Part shown: one piece after another, positions 7,701 through 14,633 of the stretch | Position numbering within the stretch: position 1 is the first letter of the stretch | How the letters are laid out: each line of letters starts with the position of its first letter | Assembly: GCA_040830565.1 (NCBI GenBank) | Contig: JBFOMC010000090.1 | Span: 1-21,235, forward strand | DNA length: 21,235 bases | Direction: 5' to 3' | Source of the DNA: JAFMPW01 sp040830565 | Lineage (GTDB): Bacteria; Bacteroidota; Bacteroidia; Flavobacteriales; Flavobacteriaceae | Position numbers and translations under genes: made by a program | The notes under the pieces: generated by a model | What the model was told of the DNA's origin: nothing | Database searches by the model: none | Seen by the model: only the letters and a program-made list of their open reading frames with translations

Positions 7701-7731
7701 TACCACCTTTTTGAATTATAGGGCGGTGGTA
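7701..7731. repeat. Inverted repeat TACCACC-N17-GGTGGTA upstream of the secreted protein gene
   Basis: The perfect 7-bp arms are at 7701-7707 and 7725-7731. If the promoter at 7752-7783 is right, this lies in the 5' untranslated leader of the 7142-7660 gene and could form an RNA stem or an operator. The string GGGCGGT in the right arm region (7721-7727) recurs at 7761-7767. Confidence 0.45.
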
Positions 7732-7751
7732 TTTCAAAAAAAATTATGAGA

Positions 7752-7783
7752 CAAATGTATGGGCGGTAAGCAGCGAGAGACAA
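7752..7783 (-). promoter_or_regulatory. Bacteroidota-type promoter for the small secreted protein gene
   Basis: On the minus strand TTG (7783-7781) is followed after 21 bp by TACATTTG (7759-7752), an exact match to the TAnnTTTG -7 element used by the main sigma factor of this phylum. The predicted transcript would start near 7745 and have a leader of roughly 85 nt. A TGCTACAT element lies 6 bp upstream of the TTG, a good position for an activator. Confidence 0.6.
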
Positions 7784-7789
7784 CCTCTG

Positions 7790-7889
7790 ATGTAGCAATT
7801 ACATTCAAAATTGTTGTATGTAAAATCCTGTTTTTCAGATTGTTCTGAAAACTATAAGAAATGTTGCATCAGATACAACTGATGTTGCA
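7790..7889. promoter_or_regulatory. Three TGCWACAT elements, two spaced 21 bp: candidate AraC-type regulator sites
   Basis: On the minus strand TGCAACAT occurs at 7889-7882 and 7868-7861, exactly 21 bp (two helical turns) apart, and TGCTACAT at 7797-7790. Read on the plus strand, CTGATGTAGCAA (7787-7798) and CTGATGTTGCAA (7879-7890) are a 12-bp direct repeat with one mismatch. AraC-family proteins commonly bind direct half-sites 21 bp apart, and the neighbouring regulator ends in an AraC domain. The link between that protein and these sites is inferred. Confidence 0.5.
7832..7851. repeat. Perfect inverted repeat TTTTCAGA-TTGT-TCTGAAAA
   Basis: The 8-bp arms with a 4-bp spacer lie about 125 bp beyond the stop of the hybrid regulator gene and between the TGCWACAT elements. 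It may be a weak terminator of the regulator transcript or a separate operator. It lacks a GC-rich stem and a clear T-run. Confidence 0.4.
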
Positions 7890-7977
7890 AAGTGTTAATA
7901 AGAAGCTAAAATGCAGGGAGTAGAAAAAAGCTGGATTATGCAAACAGATTTCCAGACCAAATTCCAGAAAAGTCTCT

Positions 7978-10900
7978 TTATTCTTTTAAAACGGCACTAG
8001 GAGATTGACCGAATTGTTCATGGAAAACCTTAGAGAAGTAGGAAGGGTTTTGGAAGCCTGTTTCATAGGCTACCTCTGAAACCGACGCACTTTGTTGTTT
8101 TAATAGATCCATAGCCCTATGCAGTCTAAACGATCTGATAAATTCATTTGCGGTTAGGTTGGTAATGGCTTTGATTTTTCTGAACAATTGAGACCTGCTT
8201 AAACCAACAGAATACGCCAATTCTTCCACCCCAAACAGGGAATTTGAGATCTCTGCTTCTAAGTGCTCTGTCACTTTCTCCATGAAGATGGTATCCATAG
8301 AATTCATCTGGACCTTTTTCGGCATGAGTACATCACCCATACTAAAATGAGCTTGCATCTTTCTTCTATTATCTATTAAATTTTGAAGCCTTATCAGTAA
8401 TTCCTCGGTATCAAAAGGTTTAGTCAGATAGTCATCCGCTAGACTTTTAAGTCCTTCAATCTTATCTTCCTTAGAAGATTTGGCAGTTAATAAGATGATT
8501 GGGATATGGCTACTGCGCATATCCTCTTTTAATACTTTACATACCTCCAAGCCATCCATTTTGGGCATCATTAGATCACTCAGAATCAGATCCGGAATAT
8601 GTTCAAAGGCCATAGCTACTCCTTCTTCACCATGTCTGGCCTCAATAACATTATAGGTGTTTTCAAGAATCTCCCTTATATAACCTCTTAAATCCGGATT
8701 ATCTTCGATAAGTAAAACGATTGGAAGCTCTCCGTCAATCTCCGTTTTCCTAACAGTTCTGGTTTCGGGCTGTAAAGGTAGGTCGTTCTGTACAGCTAAA
8801 GAAGACGAGCTAGGTATTCCAGCTATTTGTTCATCTTCCAGGTGTTCCCTCCCCAATGGCAACATAATCTCAAAAACAGATCCCTCGCCATAAACACTTT
8901 CTACTCCAACCTCTCCACTGTGTAGCTCTACAAGTTCTTTAATAAGTGAGAGCCCAATACCGGTACCGGTTACATCAACCGTTTCGGCATTGGAGGCCTG
9001 ATAGAAGCGATCAAAAATATGTTCTAATTCCGCTTCCGGGATGCCGCTGCCGGTATCTTTGACTCTTATACTCAGGTATTTATGTTCACCTCCCTGTTTT
9101 TCGGATAAATCAACACTTATCGAGCCTCCCGGAGGCGTATACTTAAACGCATTTGACAAGAGATTGATGACCACCTTCTCTATCTTTGGTTGATCCAGGT
9201 AAAGAAAATAAGAAGTGTTCTCGCTACTAATATCGAGCTTAACTCCCTTGGATTCTGCAAGAGATTCAAAAGACATCACCCAACCCCTAATCAGAGGTAC
9301 AATATCTGCAAGAGTAGTTTTTAATTCTACCTTGCCCGATTCAATTTTTGATAGGTCTAAGAGTTGATTGATCAGTTTCAATAACCGTTTGCCATTTCGT
9401 TCAATGACATCAATAGTAGGCTGCAACCCGTTATCAACATTTTGTCTCAACTTATCCAATGGCCCAAGAATCAAAGTCAAGGGAGTCCGGAATTCATGTG
9501 AAATATTATTAAAAAAACGTGATTTTAGCTGGTCTAATTTTTCTAACTCCTGTCTTTGGGTCTCTTTGGCAAGTAGGAGTTCATTATTCTTTTTGTTTCG
9601 ATACCTAAAAAATTGGAACACAAGGAGGGCAATAGCCAATGCCCCCAGAGTGCCCAGGGCAAAGATATTCCTCCAAAGAGTTCTCTTTTCATTCTCTTGT
9701 TGAAGTTCAGCTATTTCCTTCTCCTGCCTTTCCGTATCGTATTTAGCCTGGATTTCGGCTAGCTCTTTTGCCCTTCTGGACGCCACCCTCCGGTCTGCGA
9801 CTTCCTTGTAAAGCTTATAGTATTCAAGGGCCTTATCAAAATTACCTCGTTTCTCTTCCAACAAGGACAGGTACTCATAGGTATGACGAATTGTGAAATT
9901 ATTTTCCTGACCCTGCTTTAATTTTAGATCTCGCTCCAAATAAAAAGCTGCACTGTCTAACCTGCCGGTATGTATATAGATAAGCCCTAGGTTTTCATTG
10001 ATCAGACCCATAAGCGGTTCACCTTCTATAACTTCGCTCTGCTTTTTTGCTCGGAGATAGTATGAGATCGCGTCGTCATATTCCTTTTGTAATAGATACA
10101 CCTCTCCCAAATTTGCATTAGATCTTATGAGACCAATGGGAGCCTGTAATTCTTCATGCAATTGCAGGGACTTTTTGTGGTTTACCAAGGCACTATCCAG
10201 CTTGTTCCAATCTACGTAAGCTACCCCAATATTGTTGTAGACTCTAGCTTTGCTCGATTTATCACTTACGGTTTCATAGCCTTCAAGACTTTGGCGATAG
10301 TATTCCAGGGAGGTTTCAAAATTACCCTTTTCCTCATGAAGTATCCCGAGGGATAAATTGAAATTCGCAAGGCCACGCACATCTCCTATCCGCTCTTTTA
10401 TAGCCCTTCCATTGGTGAAGTACTCAAGTGCCTTTTCTTCGTCTCGGACATCCAAATAATGCACGGCAATTCTATAGTACACTGCAGAGATCCCCTTCTC
10501 ATCAGAAAGCCCCTGGTAATACTCAAGGCTTTTGTCGTAATGCCCCTTAGAAAGATCATGCTCATTCTTGATGGCCTCTAACTTTCCGTACTCCAAATGG
10601 CATTCGGCAAGTCCTAAAATATGCTCCTCTTGCTCCAAAAGCACTAAGGCCTTTTTAAAACCCTCTTCGGCCTCTGTGTATTTTCCCTGGCGCGAGAAAA
10701 CTGTGCTTTGGCCTACATAAATTTCTCCCAGCAAAGCCTTTTTGGCCGATGTCTTAATAATAGAAGTAGCAGTAGAGAATGCTTCAAGAGCCTTGGCGTA
10801 CTCTCCCTCAAATATTAAGGCCCTGCCCTTAATATAGTGTGCCCTGGCTAGTTGCTCCGGGAAATTCTCAATTTCCGAAGCATTGATGGTCGCCTCCGTT

Positions 10901-11091
10901 AATTCCAGTGCTTCGGCTACATTTTGATCTACATGTAGCCTTGCCAGATCATTGGCTTTGGTGTAATACTCTTCCCCTTCTAACTTTTTTAGCTCTTGAG
11001 TTAAACTCTGAATTTGAGAAGTCTGAGCTAAACCGGTAAGGAAAAGCAGAAGTGTTGCAAAAAAAAGTAATGTTCCTCTTAGACGCGCCAT
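7978..11091 (-). CDS. TPR hybrid two-component regulator (sensor kinase + receiver + AraC HTH)
   Basis: This 1037-residue one-protein signalling system begins with a signal sequence (1-23). Periplasmic tetratricopeptide repeats follow (about 40-430, with repeated GNFETSLEYYRQSL-type units), then a short coiled coil (435-470) and one membrane segment (473-496). The cytoplasmic part has a HisKA domain with the phospho-acceptor His532 in NISHEFRTPLT, and an ATPase domain with N643/N647, DTGSGIP (679-685) and GTGIGLSL (709-716). It is followed by a receiver with acidic Glu796-Asp797, phospho-acceptor Asp839, Thr869 and Lys891, and an AraC DNA-binding domain (about 937-1037) with both helix-turn-helix units. 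All catalytic residues look intact. Unlike polysaccharide-sensing hybrid regulators with Y_Y_Y propellers, the sensor here is a TPR array, which suggests a protein or peptide partner. The downstream secreted protein is the likely target. Confidence 0.93.
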   Translation of the reverse strand: MARLRGTLLFFATLLLFLTGLAQTSQIQSLTQELKKLEGEEYYTKANDLARLHVDQNVAEALELTEATINASEIENFPEQLARAHYIKGRALIFEGEYAKALEAFSTATSIIKTSAKKALLGEIYVGQSTVFSRQGKYTEAEEGFKKALVLLEQEEHILGLAECHLEYGKLEAIKNEHDLSKGHYDKSLEYYQGLSDEKGISAVYYRIAVHYLDVRDEEKALEYFTNGRAIKERIGDVRGLANFNLSLGILHEEKGNFETSLEYYRQSLEGYETVSDKSSKARVYNNIGVAYVDWNKLDSALVNHKKSLQLHEELQAPIGLIRSNANLGEVYLLQKEYDDAISYYLRAKKQSEVIEGEPLMGLINENLGLIYIHTGRLDSAAFYLERDLKLKQGQENNFTIRHTYEYLSLLEEKRGNFDKALEYYKLYKEVADRRVASRRAKELAEIQAKYDTERQEKEIAELQQENEKRTLWRNIFALGTLGALAIALLVFQFFRYRNKKNNELLLAKETQRQELEKLDQLKSRFFNNISHEFRTPLTLILGPLDKLRQNVDNGLQPTIDVIERNGKRLLKLINQLLDLSKIESGKVELKTTLADIVPLIRGWVMSFESLAESKGVKLDISSENTSYFLYLDQPKIEKVVINLLSNAFKYTPPGGSISVDLSEKQGGEHKYLSIRVKDTGSGIPEAELEHIFDRFYQASNAETVDVTGTGIGLSLIKELVELHSGEVGVESVYGEGSVFEIMLPLGREHLEDEQIAGIPSSSSLAVQNDLPLQPETRTVRKTEIDGELPIVLLIEDNPDLRGYIREILENTYNVIEARHGEEGVAMAFEHIPDLILSDLMMPKMDGLEVCKVLKEDMRSSHIPIILLTAKSSKEDKIEGLKSLADDYLTKPFDTEELLIRLQNLIDNRRKMQAHFSMGDVLMPKKVQMNSMDTIFMEKVTEHLEAEISNSLFGVEELAYSVGLSRSQLFRKIKAITNLTANEFIRSFRLHRAMDLLKQQSASVSEVAYETGFQNPSYFSKVFHEQFGQSPSAVLKE

Positions 11092-11120
11092 GGGTAACTT
11101 ATTTAGGGGAACGCGTCTAA
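11079..11120. repeat. 9-bp inverted repeat TTAGACGCG/CGCGTCTAA around the hybrid regulator start
   Basis: Perfect arms lie at 11079-11087 (codons 2-5 of the regulator gene) and 11112-11120 (overlapping its -7 element), with 24 bp between them that include the start codon (11089-11091). If the promoter at 11117-11148 is right, the outer arm is largely upstream of the transcript start, so an operator is more likely than an RNA hairpin. Autoregulation is a possible reading, but the arms do not resemble TGCAACAT. Confidence 0.5.
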
Positions 11121-11148
11121 ATTACATCTTTTTTTTGGCCTTGCACAA
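11117..11148 (-). promoter_or_regulatory. Candidate promoter of the hybrid regulator gene
   Basis: On the minus strand TTG (11148-11146), a 21-bp spacer and TAATTTAG (11124-11117) match the phylum's promoter pattern with one mismatch in the -7 element. Transcription would begin about 20 nt before the ATG at 11091. Confidence 0.42.
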
Positions 11149-11172
11149 GACTGAAACTTAAATAATGCCTTG

Positions 11173-11197
11173 CTTTTGAGTCGAAGCCCCTCAAAAG
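11173..11197 (-). terminator. Hairpin after the DUF2461 gene (possible weak terminator)
   Basis: CTTTTGAG (11173-11180) and CTCAAAAG (11190-11197) form a perfect 8-bp stem with a 9-nt loop, 27 nt past the DUF2461 stop on the minus strand. There is no T-run after it, so it may only attenuate read-through into the regulator gene. Confidence 0.35.
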
Positions 11198-11223
11198 AAT
11201 CCATCCAAGAAATTCAAAGCTGT

Positions 11224-11898
11224 TTACGGATGCAAGGCCTCGTTTAAGAATTGATCAAAAGGATAAAGTGCTTTAAATGTCTTCCCCGCATGTTTCAGGA
11301 AATCTGATGAGGTTACCACACTATCTTTACATCGATGGGTGGCCAGGAAACTTTTGTATTTAAGAAGTTCTATTTCCGGATGATCTTTAGGATAATCCCT
11401 GGGAGCTGTCTTGAGTTGCTCCCCTTCCATAGCCCCAAAGTAGTCCTTAAAATTCTTGCTATTAAGAATTTTTCGTAAGGCGTCGGCATTATGGGCAATT
11501 TCACTCCGAATTCCTTTTAACCAAGGTCCCTGTGGTAAATAGGCCCCTCCGGCTAACATGCTTTCTCCCGGGCCTATATGAACATAATAACCAGCTCTTG
11601 AATGAATTTCGGATTTCTTGGCCGCTGCAGTGATATGGGCACCAAAATGAGTTTTATACGGAGATTTATCTTTGGAAAAGCGCACATCTCTATATATTCG
11701 AAAAATGCAATCCTTGGCCGTGTGATGACCTATACTGGGGTCGAACTTGGCAATCTCCAACAAAAGGTTATCAATGAAGGCCTCGAACTCCTTTTTGGCA
11801 GTTTCAAACCTGGGTTTATTGGCCTGAAACCAATCTCTATTATTATTTTGCTTTAAATCTTTCAGAAATTTAAGAGTGGGCTTGCTAATGTTTTGCAT
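11224..11898 (-). CDS. DUF2461 family protein
   Basis: The frame extends up to 12021, but the first 41 residues of that longer reading overlap the TfoX gene and look like noise. I place the start at ATG 11898 (MQNISKPTLKFLKDL), giving 224 residues, the usual length of DUF2461. The family signature is visible: FLKDLKQNNNRDWFQANKPRFETAKKEF, then RIYRDVRFSKDKSPYKTHFGA and GYYVHIGPGESMLAGGAY. No catalytic role has been established for the family to my knowledge. It is a cytoplasmic, soluble protein. It is the last gene of a run of four on this strand, 22 bp after the TfoX gene. Confidence 0.9.
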   Translation of the reverse strand: MQNISKPTLKFLKDLKQNNNRDWFQANKPRFETAKKEFEAFIDNLLLEIAKFDPSIGHHTAKDCIFRIYRDVRFSKDKSPYKTHFGAHITAAAKKSEIHSRAGYYVHIGPGESMLAGGAYLPQGPWLKGIRSEIAHNADALRKILNSKNFKDYFGAMEGEQLKTAPRDYPKDHPEIELLKYKSFLATHRCKDSVVTSSDFLKHAGKTFKALYPFDQFLNEALHP

Positions 11899-11920
11899 AC
11901 TTGTATTCTTAAGCTTTTTG

Positions 11921-12265
11921 TTATTTCTTTTTTTTGCTCGACTTTGCCCGAGGGCTAAAGTCAAGACATTTTTGGATCCAAAAGCTAAGCTGGGTATCGC
12001 TTTCGTAGCCTTCAGGCTCAAGGAAAATATAACCGGTCATGGGGCGGCCGCCATGGATCATGGGCTCTGCTCCCTGCATCTTTGTTAATTGCGCTACTTC
12101 CTCTGGCGCGACCCGTGCCATAAGACCCCCTTTGTAGGTGCCGAAACACATTTTATCATCCACCATAAAACAATGTCCTCCAAACATTTTCTTTTCATTC
12201 CAATGCATCCTTTTGGAAGTCATGATATTTCGAATTCTATCTAGCAATAGTGGGTCAGTAGCCAT
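11921..12265 (-). CDS. TfoX/Sxy N-terminal domain protein
   Basis: This 114-residue protein shows the single-domain TfoX pattern: KKMFGGHCFMVDDKMCFGTYKGGLMARV, then GGRPMTGYIFLEPEG, ending in a lysine-rich tail. In gammaproteobacteria, TfoX/Sxy with two domains controls competence. Stand-alone N-terminal domains like this are widespread in Bacteroidota and have no known competence role. It lies 39 bp after a second TfoX-fold-like gene and 22 bp before the DUF2461 gene, in a probable operon. It is cytoplasmic. Confidence 0.85.
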   Translation of the reverse strand: MATDPLLLDRIRNIMTSKRMHWNEKKMFGGHCFMVDDKMCFGTYKGGLMARVAPEEVAQLTKMQGAEPMIHGGRPMTGYIFLEPEGYESDTQLSFWIQKCLDFSPRAKSSKKKK

Positions 12266-12304
12266 AGTTAAAATTTATACGAAGCTCCGTAATATACCAA
12301 ATTA

Positions 12305-12637
12305 TTAAGTCAGACTCCTTGTATAATCCAGTGCCATCTGGGCCAATAACTCCCATGATGTACTCTCGGCTGCTTCCACTATGAACCATCCTTTTAGAGG
12401 AGGTTTGGTTTTAAAAGGGCTTAAGGGTTTGGCATTTTTTAAACCAAACTTTTGAGGATCAAATTTAGGCCCCATTCTAAAGCCCATTTCCTGTTTATGA
12501 TAAAAGGCAAAAACCTTATCTCTGTACTTTAGACCAGGTGAACTCATCATCTTACCCAAAATGACATCCGGATCAGATGATGAGAATTTACTCACCAGGG
12601 TCATAAATTGTGCCTCAGTACTCTTCATCCGCCTCAT
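12305..12637 (-). CDS. TfoX/YjbR-like small protein
   Basis: The 110-residue product has DVILGKMMSSPGLKYRDKVFAFYHKQEMGFRMG followed by KPPLKGWFIVEAAESTSWELLAQMALDYTRS. The SPGLK, the KVFAF strand and the conserved Trp before a terminal helix follow the layout of stand-alone TfoX-like proteins in other phyla. The resemblance is from memory and weaker than for the neighbouring TfoX gene. It starts only 9 bp after the VOC gene stop, which argues for co-translation. Function unknown. Confidence 0.65.
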   Translation of the reverse strand: MRRMKSTEAQFMTLVSKFSSSDPDVILGKMMSSPGLKYRDKVFAFYHKQEMGFRMGPKFDPQKFGLKNAKPLSPFKTKPPLKGWFIVEAAESTSWELLAQMALDYTRSLT

Positions 12638-12646
12638 TATAGTCTA

Positions 12647-13012
12647 CTAGCTCATGGAATGAAAGGCCACTCTGTTGCCTTCACTATCTTTGAAAACCGC
12701 AAAAAAGCCATTCTCGCCAATAGATGTTTTAGGCACTAAAACCTCTCCACCAGCCGCCTCAACCCTGGAAAGGGGTTCTGCAAGATCGTCCCCGCCGTTG
12801 AGATAGACCAGGGAACCAGACATACTTGGTTCATGACCCTCAGTACTGATTACACAACCTCCTACGCCATTATCTGTGGTTGGAAAAAAGGCCATTTTCG
12901 CCCCTGGCATGTCCATGGGTTGTAATTCAGTGTTTAAAACATCTCCGTAAAACTTTACGGCTCTTTGAAAGTTGTTTGATGGAAGTTCAAACCAGTTAAT
13001 CGCATTCGCCAT
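12647..13012 (-). CDS. VOC family (glyoxalase-like) protein
   Basis: This 121-residue protein fits the vicinal-oxygen-chelate fold in two halves: INWFELPSNNFQRAVKFYGDVLNTELQPMDMPGAKMAFFP, then SLVYLNGGDDLAEPLSRVEAAGGEVLVPKTSIGENGFFAVFKDSEGNRVAFHS. The final strand FKDSEGNRVAFHS is typical of the family. The usual metal ligands are not all present, because the first strand has WFE rather than H, so I do not assign lactoylglutathione lyase activity. It is the first gene of the four-gene run ending at 11224 and is divergent from the gene at 13175. Confidence 0.85.
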   Translation of the reverse strand: MANAINWFELPSNNFQRAVKFYGDVLNTELQPMDMPGAKMAFFPTTDNGVGGCVISTEGHEPSMSGSLVYLNGGDDLAEPLSRVEAAGGEVLVPKTSIGENGFFAVFKDSEGNRVAFHSMS

Positions 13013-13078
13013 GATTGTTGAATTTTAAGTTATTAATCGATTTCTTGGATAAATATAGAGCCCAATCTTTTTAAGATT

Positions 13079-13126
13079 TGATAAAATTTCTAAAAAACGT
13101 AAGTTTCTAAAAAGCTTATTTTATCA
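13079..13126. repeat. Inverted repeat TGATAAAAT/ATTTTATCA with an internal direct repeat
   Basis: Nine-bp arms at 13079-13087 and 13118-13126 enclose two copies of TTTCTAAAAA (13087-13096 and 13104-13113), 17 bp apart. The structure lies in the 162-bp divergent gap between the VOC gene and the 484-aa gene, where both promoters should be. The DNA is very AT-rich, so chance is a real alternative. Confidence 0.35.
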
Positions 13127-13174
13127 TAAAGTATTAATTTTAAATAAAAATATAGATATTCACGTAAAATTCTA

Positions 13175-14629
13175 ATGGCTATAAAAGAATCGCTTTTTGC
13201 GCTAATCAAATCCCTTTCTAAAAGCGAAAAGCGTTATTTCCGTTTATTCTGCACCAGAGAAGTCAGTGGCAGTAACTATTTGCGCCTGTTTGATGCTATG
13301 GAGCGGCAAACCGTTTACGATGAAGTTGCCATTAAAAAACAATTCAAGAATGAAAAGTTCATCAAGCAATTACATGTAACTAAAAACTATCTTCGAAAAC
13401 TAATTTTTAAAAGCCTCCGCAATTTTCATGAGAATATTTCTAAGGACGCCGAACTCAAAAATGTACTTAGAAACATTGAGATCCTATATAACAAAGAATT
13501 GTTCTCTCAATGTGAATCCCAATTGAAGGTCGCCCGAAGGTTGGCCAATAAGTATGAGTTGCTCACCGGGTTGTTAGAGGTTGAGAACTGGCAACGGAAG
13601 CTTCACCAAACACTGCGTCCAGGGAATTACAATGGACTTGCATTGGTTATTGAGGATCAGGACATGACCTTAAACAAGCTACGGAATAATTGGCATTACT
13701 GGCAATTAGCCGTAGGGGTCTCAGGAAATATGTTCCAGGATCAGAACAATACGGTCAAAAACAGCTGGCTTCTAAAAAGCCCTGAAAAAGCACTTTCTCT
13801 TGAGGCCAAAGTGCTTTACTACAACACTTCCTACTTGAAGCATCTGCAAAATGGTGACAGTACCAAGGCCGAGAACGAACTCCGGACTTTATTGCAATTG
13901 CTAGAAACCTCTCCCGAGCGTCTAAAAGAAGAGGCAGGACTTTATGTTTCCAGTATCAACAACCTCGTTAGTTTTTACGTGTTTAACCGAAAGTATGAGC
14001 AAGCCATAGCCTTGATACAGAAAGCAAAAAAAATGTATGAAGGTTGGAAGGTCACTTCTGAAAACCGCACCTTGCTAAAACAGATTATAAGAACCTACAA
14101 TATTGAACTTGAAATTTACCGGACAACTCAAAATTTTGAAGAACACACCTCTTTTGTCAGCGCAACAGAAAAGTTTGTTACCGTTAATAGAAATAAAATC
14201 CCTAAGGACTATCAGGCCTCGTTCCAATTTCAGCTGGCTAGCATCTATTTCATGCAAAGCGATCTGAAAAAATCACTTCATTGGATCAACCAGTTTCTAA
14301 ATTCGAGATTTAAAGGGGTTGGGGCTGAGTTAAAAAAACAGGTGCTACTTCTTAACCTCATGGTACACTTGGAACAAAGAAATTTTATGGTACTCGGTTA
14401 CTATGTCAATAGCACAAGACGTTATATGAATAAGGTAAAGCAGCTATTGCCTTATGAAAGAATTCTCTTGAATTTTTTTATTCGTATTGGAAAGCTTCCA
14501 CTTTTAGAGCACAAAGATGCTTTTATAAAACTGAGAAAAAAGCTATATCCAATAGATACTGATTCCCTCATACCCCAGGAAACTTCGGGATATATAGATT
14601 ATAAAGTATGGATAGAAAGGCAGTTGTAG
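13175..14629 (+). CDS. Uncharacterised 484-aa helical-repeat protein of Bacteroidota type
   Basis: The start MAIKESLFALIKSLSKSEKRYFRLFC is typical of a group of about 450-550 residue Bacteroidota proteins of unknown function. There is no signal peptide or membrane segment. The protein is almost wholly helical with TPR-like spacing, for example NLVSFYVFNRKYEQAIALIQKAKKMY near 260-290 and FQFQLASIYFMQSDLKKSLHWINQFL near 350-375. This suggests a cytoplasmic scaffold that binds other proteins. It has a basic, positively charged N-terminal third. It is divergent from the VOC run and its stop is only 4 bp from the stop of the convergent lipoprotein gene. No function can be given. Confidence 0.78.
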   Translation: MAIKESLFALIKSLSKSEKRYFRLFCTREVSGSNYLRLFDAMERQTVYDEVAIKKQFKNEKFIKQLHVTKNYLRKLIFKSLRNFHENISKDAELKNVLRNIEILYNKELFSQCESQLKVARRLANKYELLTGLLEVENWQRKLHQTLRPGNYNGLALVIEDQDMTLNKLRNNWHYWQLAVGVSGNMFQDQNNTVKNSWLLKSPEKALSLEAKVLYYNTSYLKHLQNGDSTKAENELRTLLQLLETSPERLKEEAGLYVSSINNLVSFYVFNRKYEQAIALIQKAKKMYEGWKVTSENRTLLKQIIRTYNIELEIYRTTQNFEEHTSFVSATEKFVTVNRNKIPKDYQASFQFQLASIYFMQSDLKKSLHWINQFLNSRFKGVGAELKKQVLLLNLMVHLEQRNFMVLGYYVNSTRRYMNKVKQLLPYERILLNFFIRIGKLPLLEHKDAFIKLRKKLYPIDTDSLIPQETSGYIDYKVWIERQL

Positions 14630-14633
14630 TTCC

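Larger units (their letters stand above)
7661..7977. other. 317-bp intergenic region with no gene, rich in regulatory repeats
   Basis: No plausible coding frame is seen on either strand. From the regulator side it holds two TGCAACAT sites, an 8-bp inverted repeat, one TGCTACAT site, a promoter-like TTG-N21-TACATTTG, and the TACCACC/GGTGGTA inverted repeat, all oriented towards the 7142-7660 gene. Confidence 0.7.

Noticed and set aside
11899..12021. Extended N-terminus of the DUF2461 protein
   Set aside because: It overlaps the TfoX gene on the same strand in another frame and has no family similarity; the ATG at 11898 fits the family length.
12038..12058. NotI- and NcoI-like sites (GCGGCCGC, CCATGG) suggesting vector or cloning sequence
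   Set aside because: They fall in frame in a conserved part of the TfoX protein (IHGGRPMTGY), so they are natural coding sequence.
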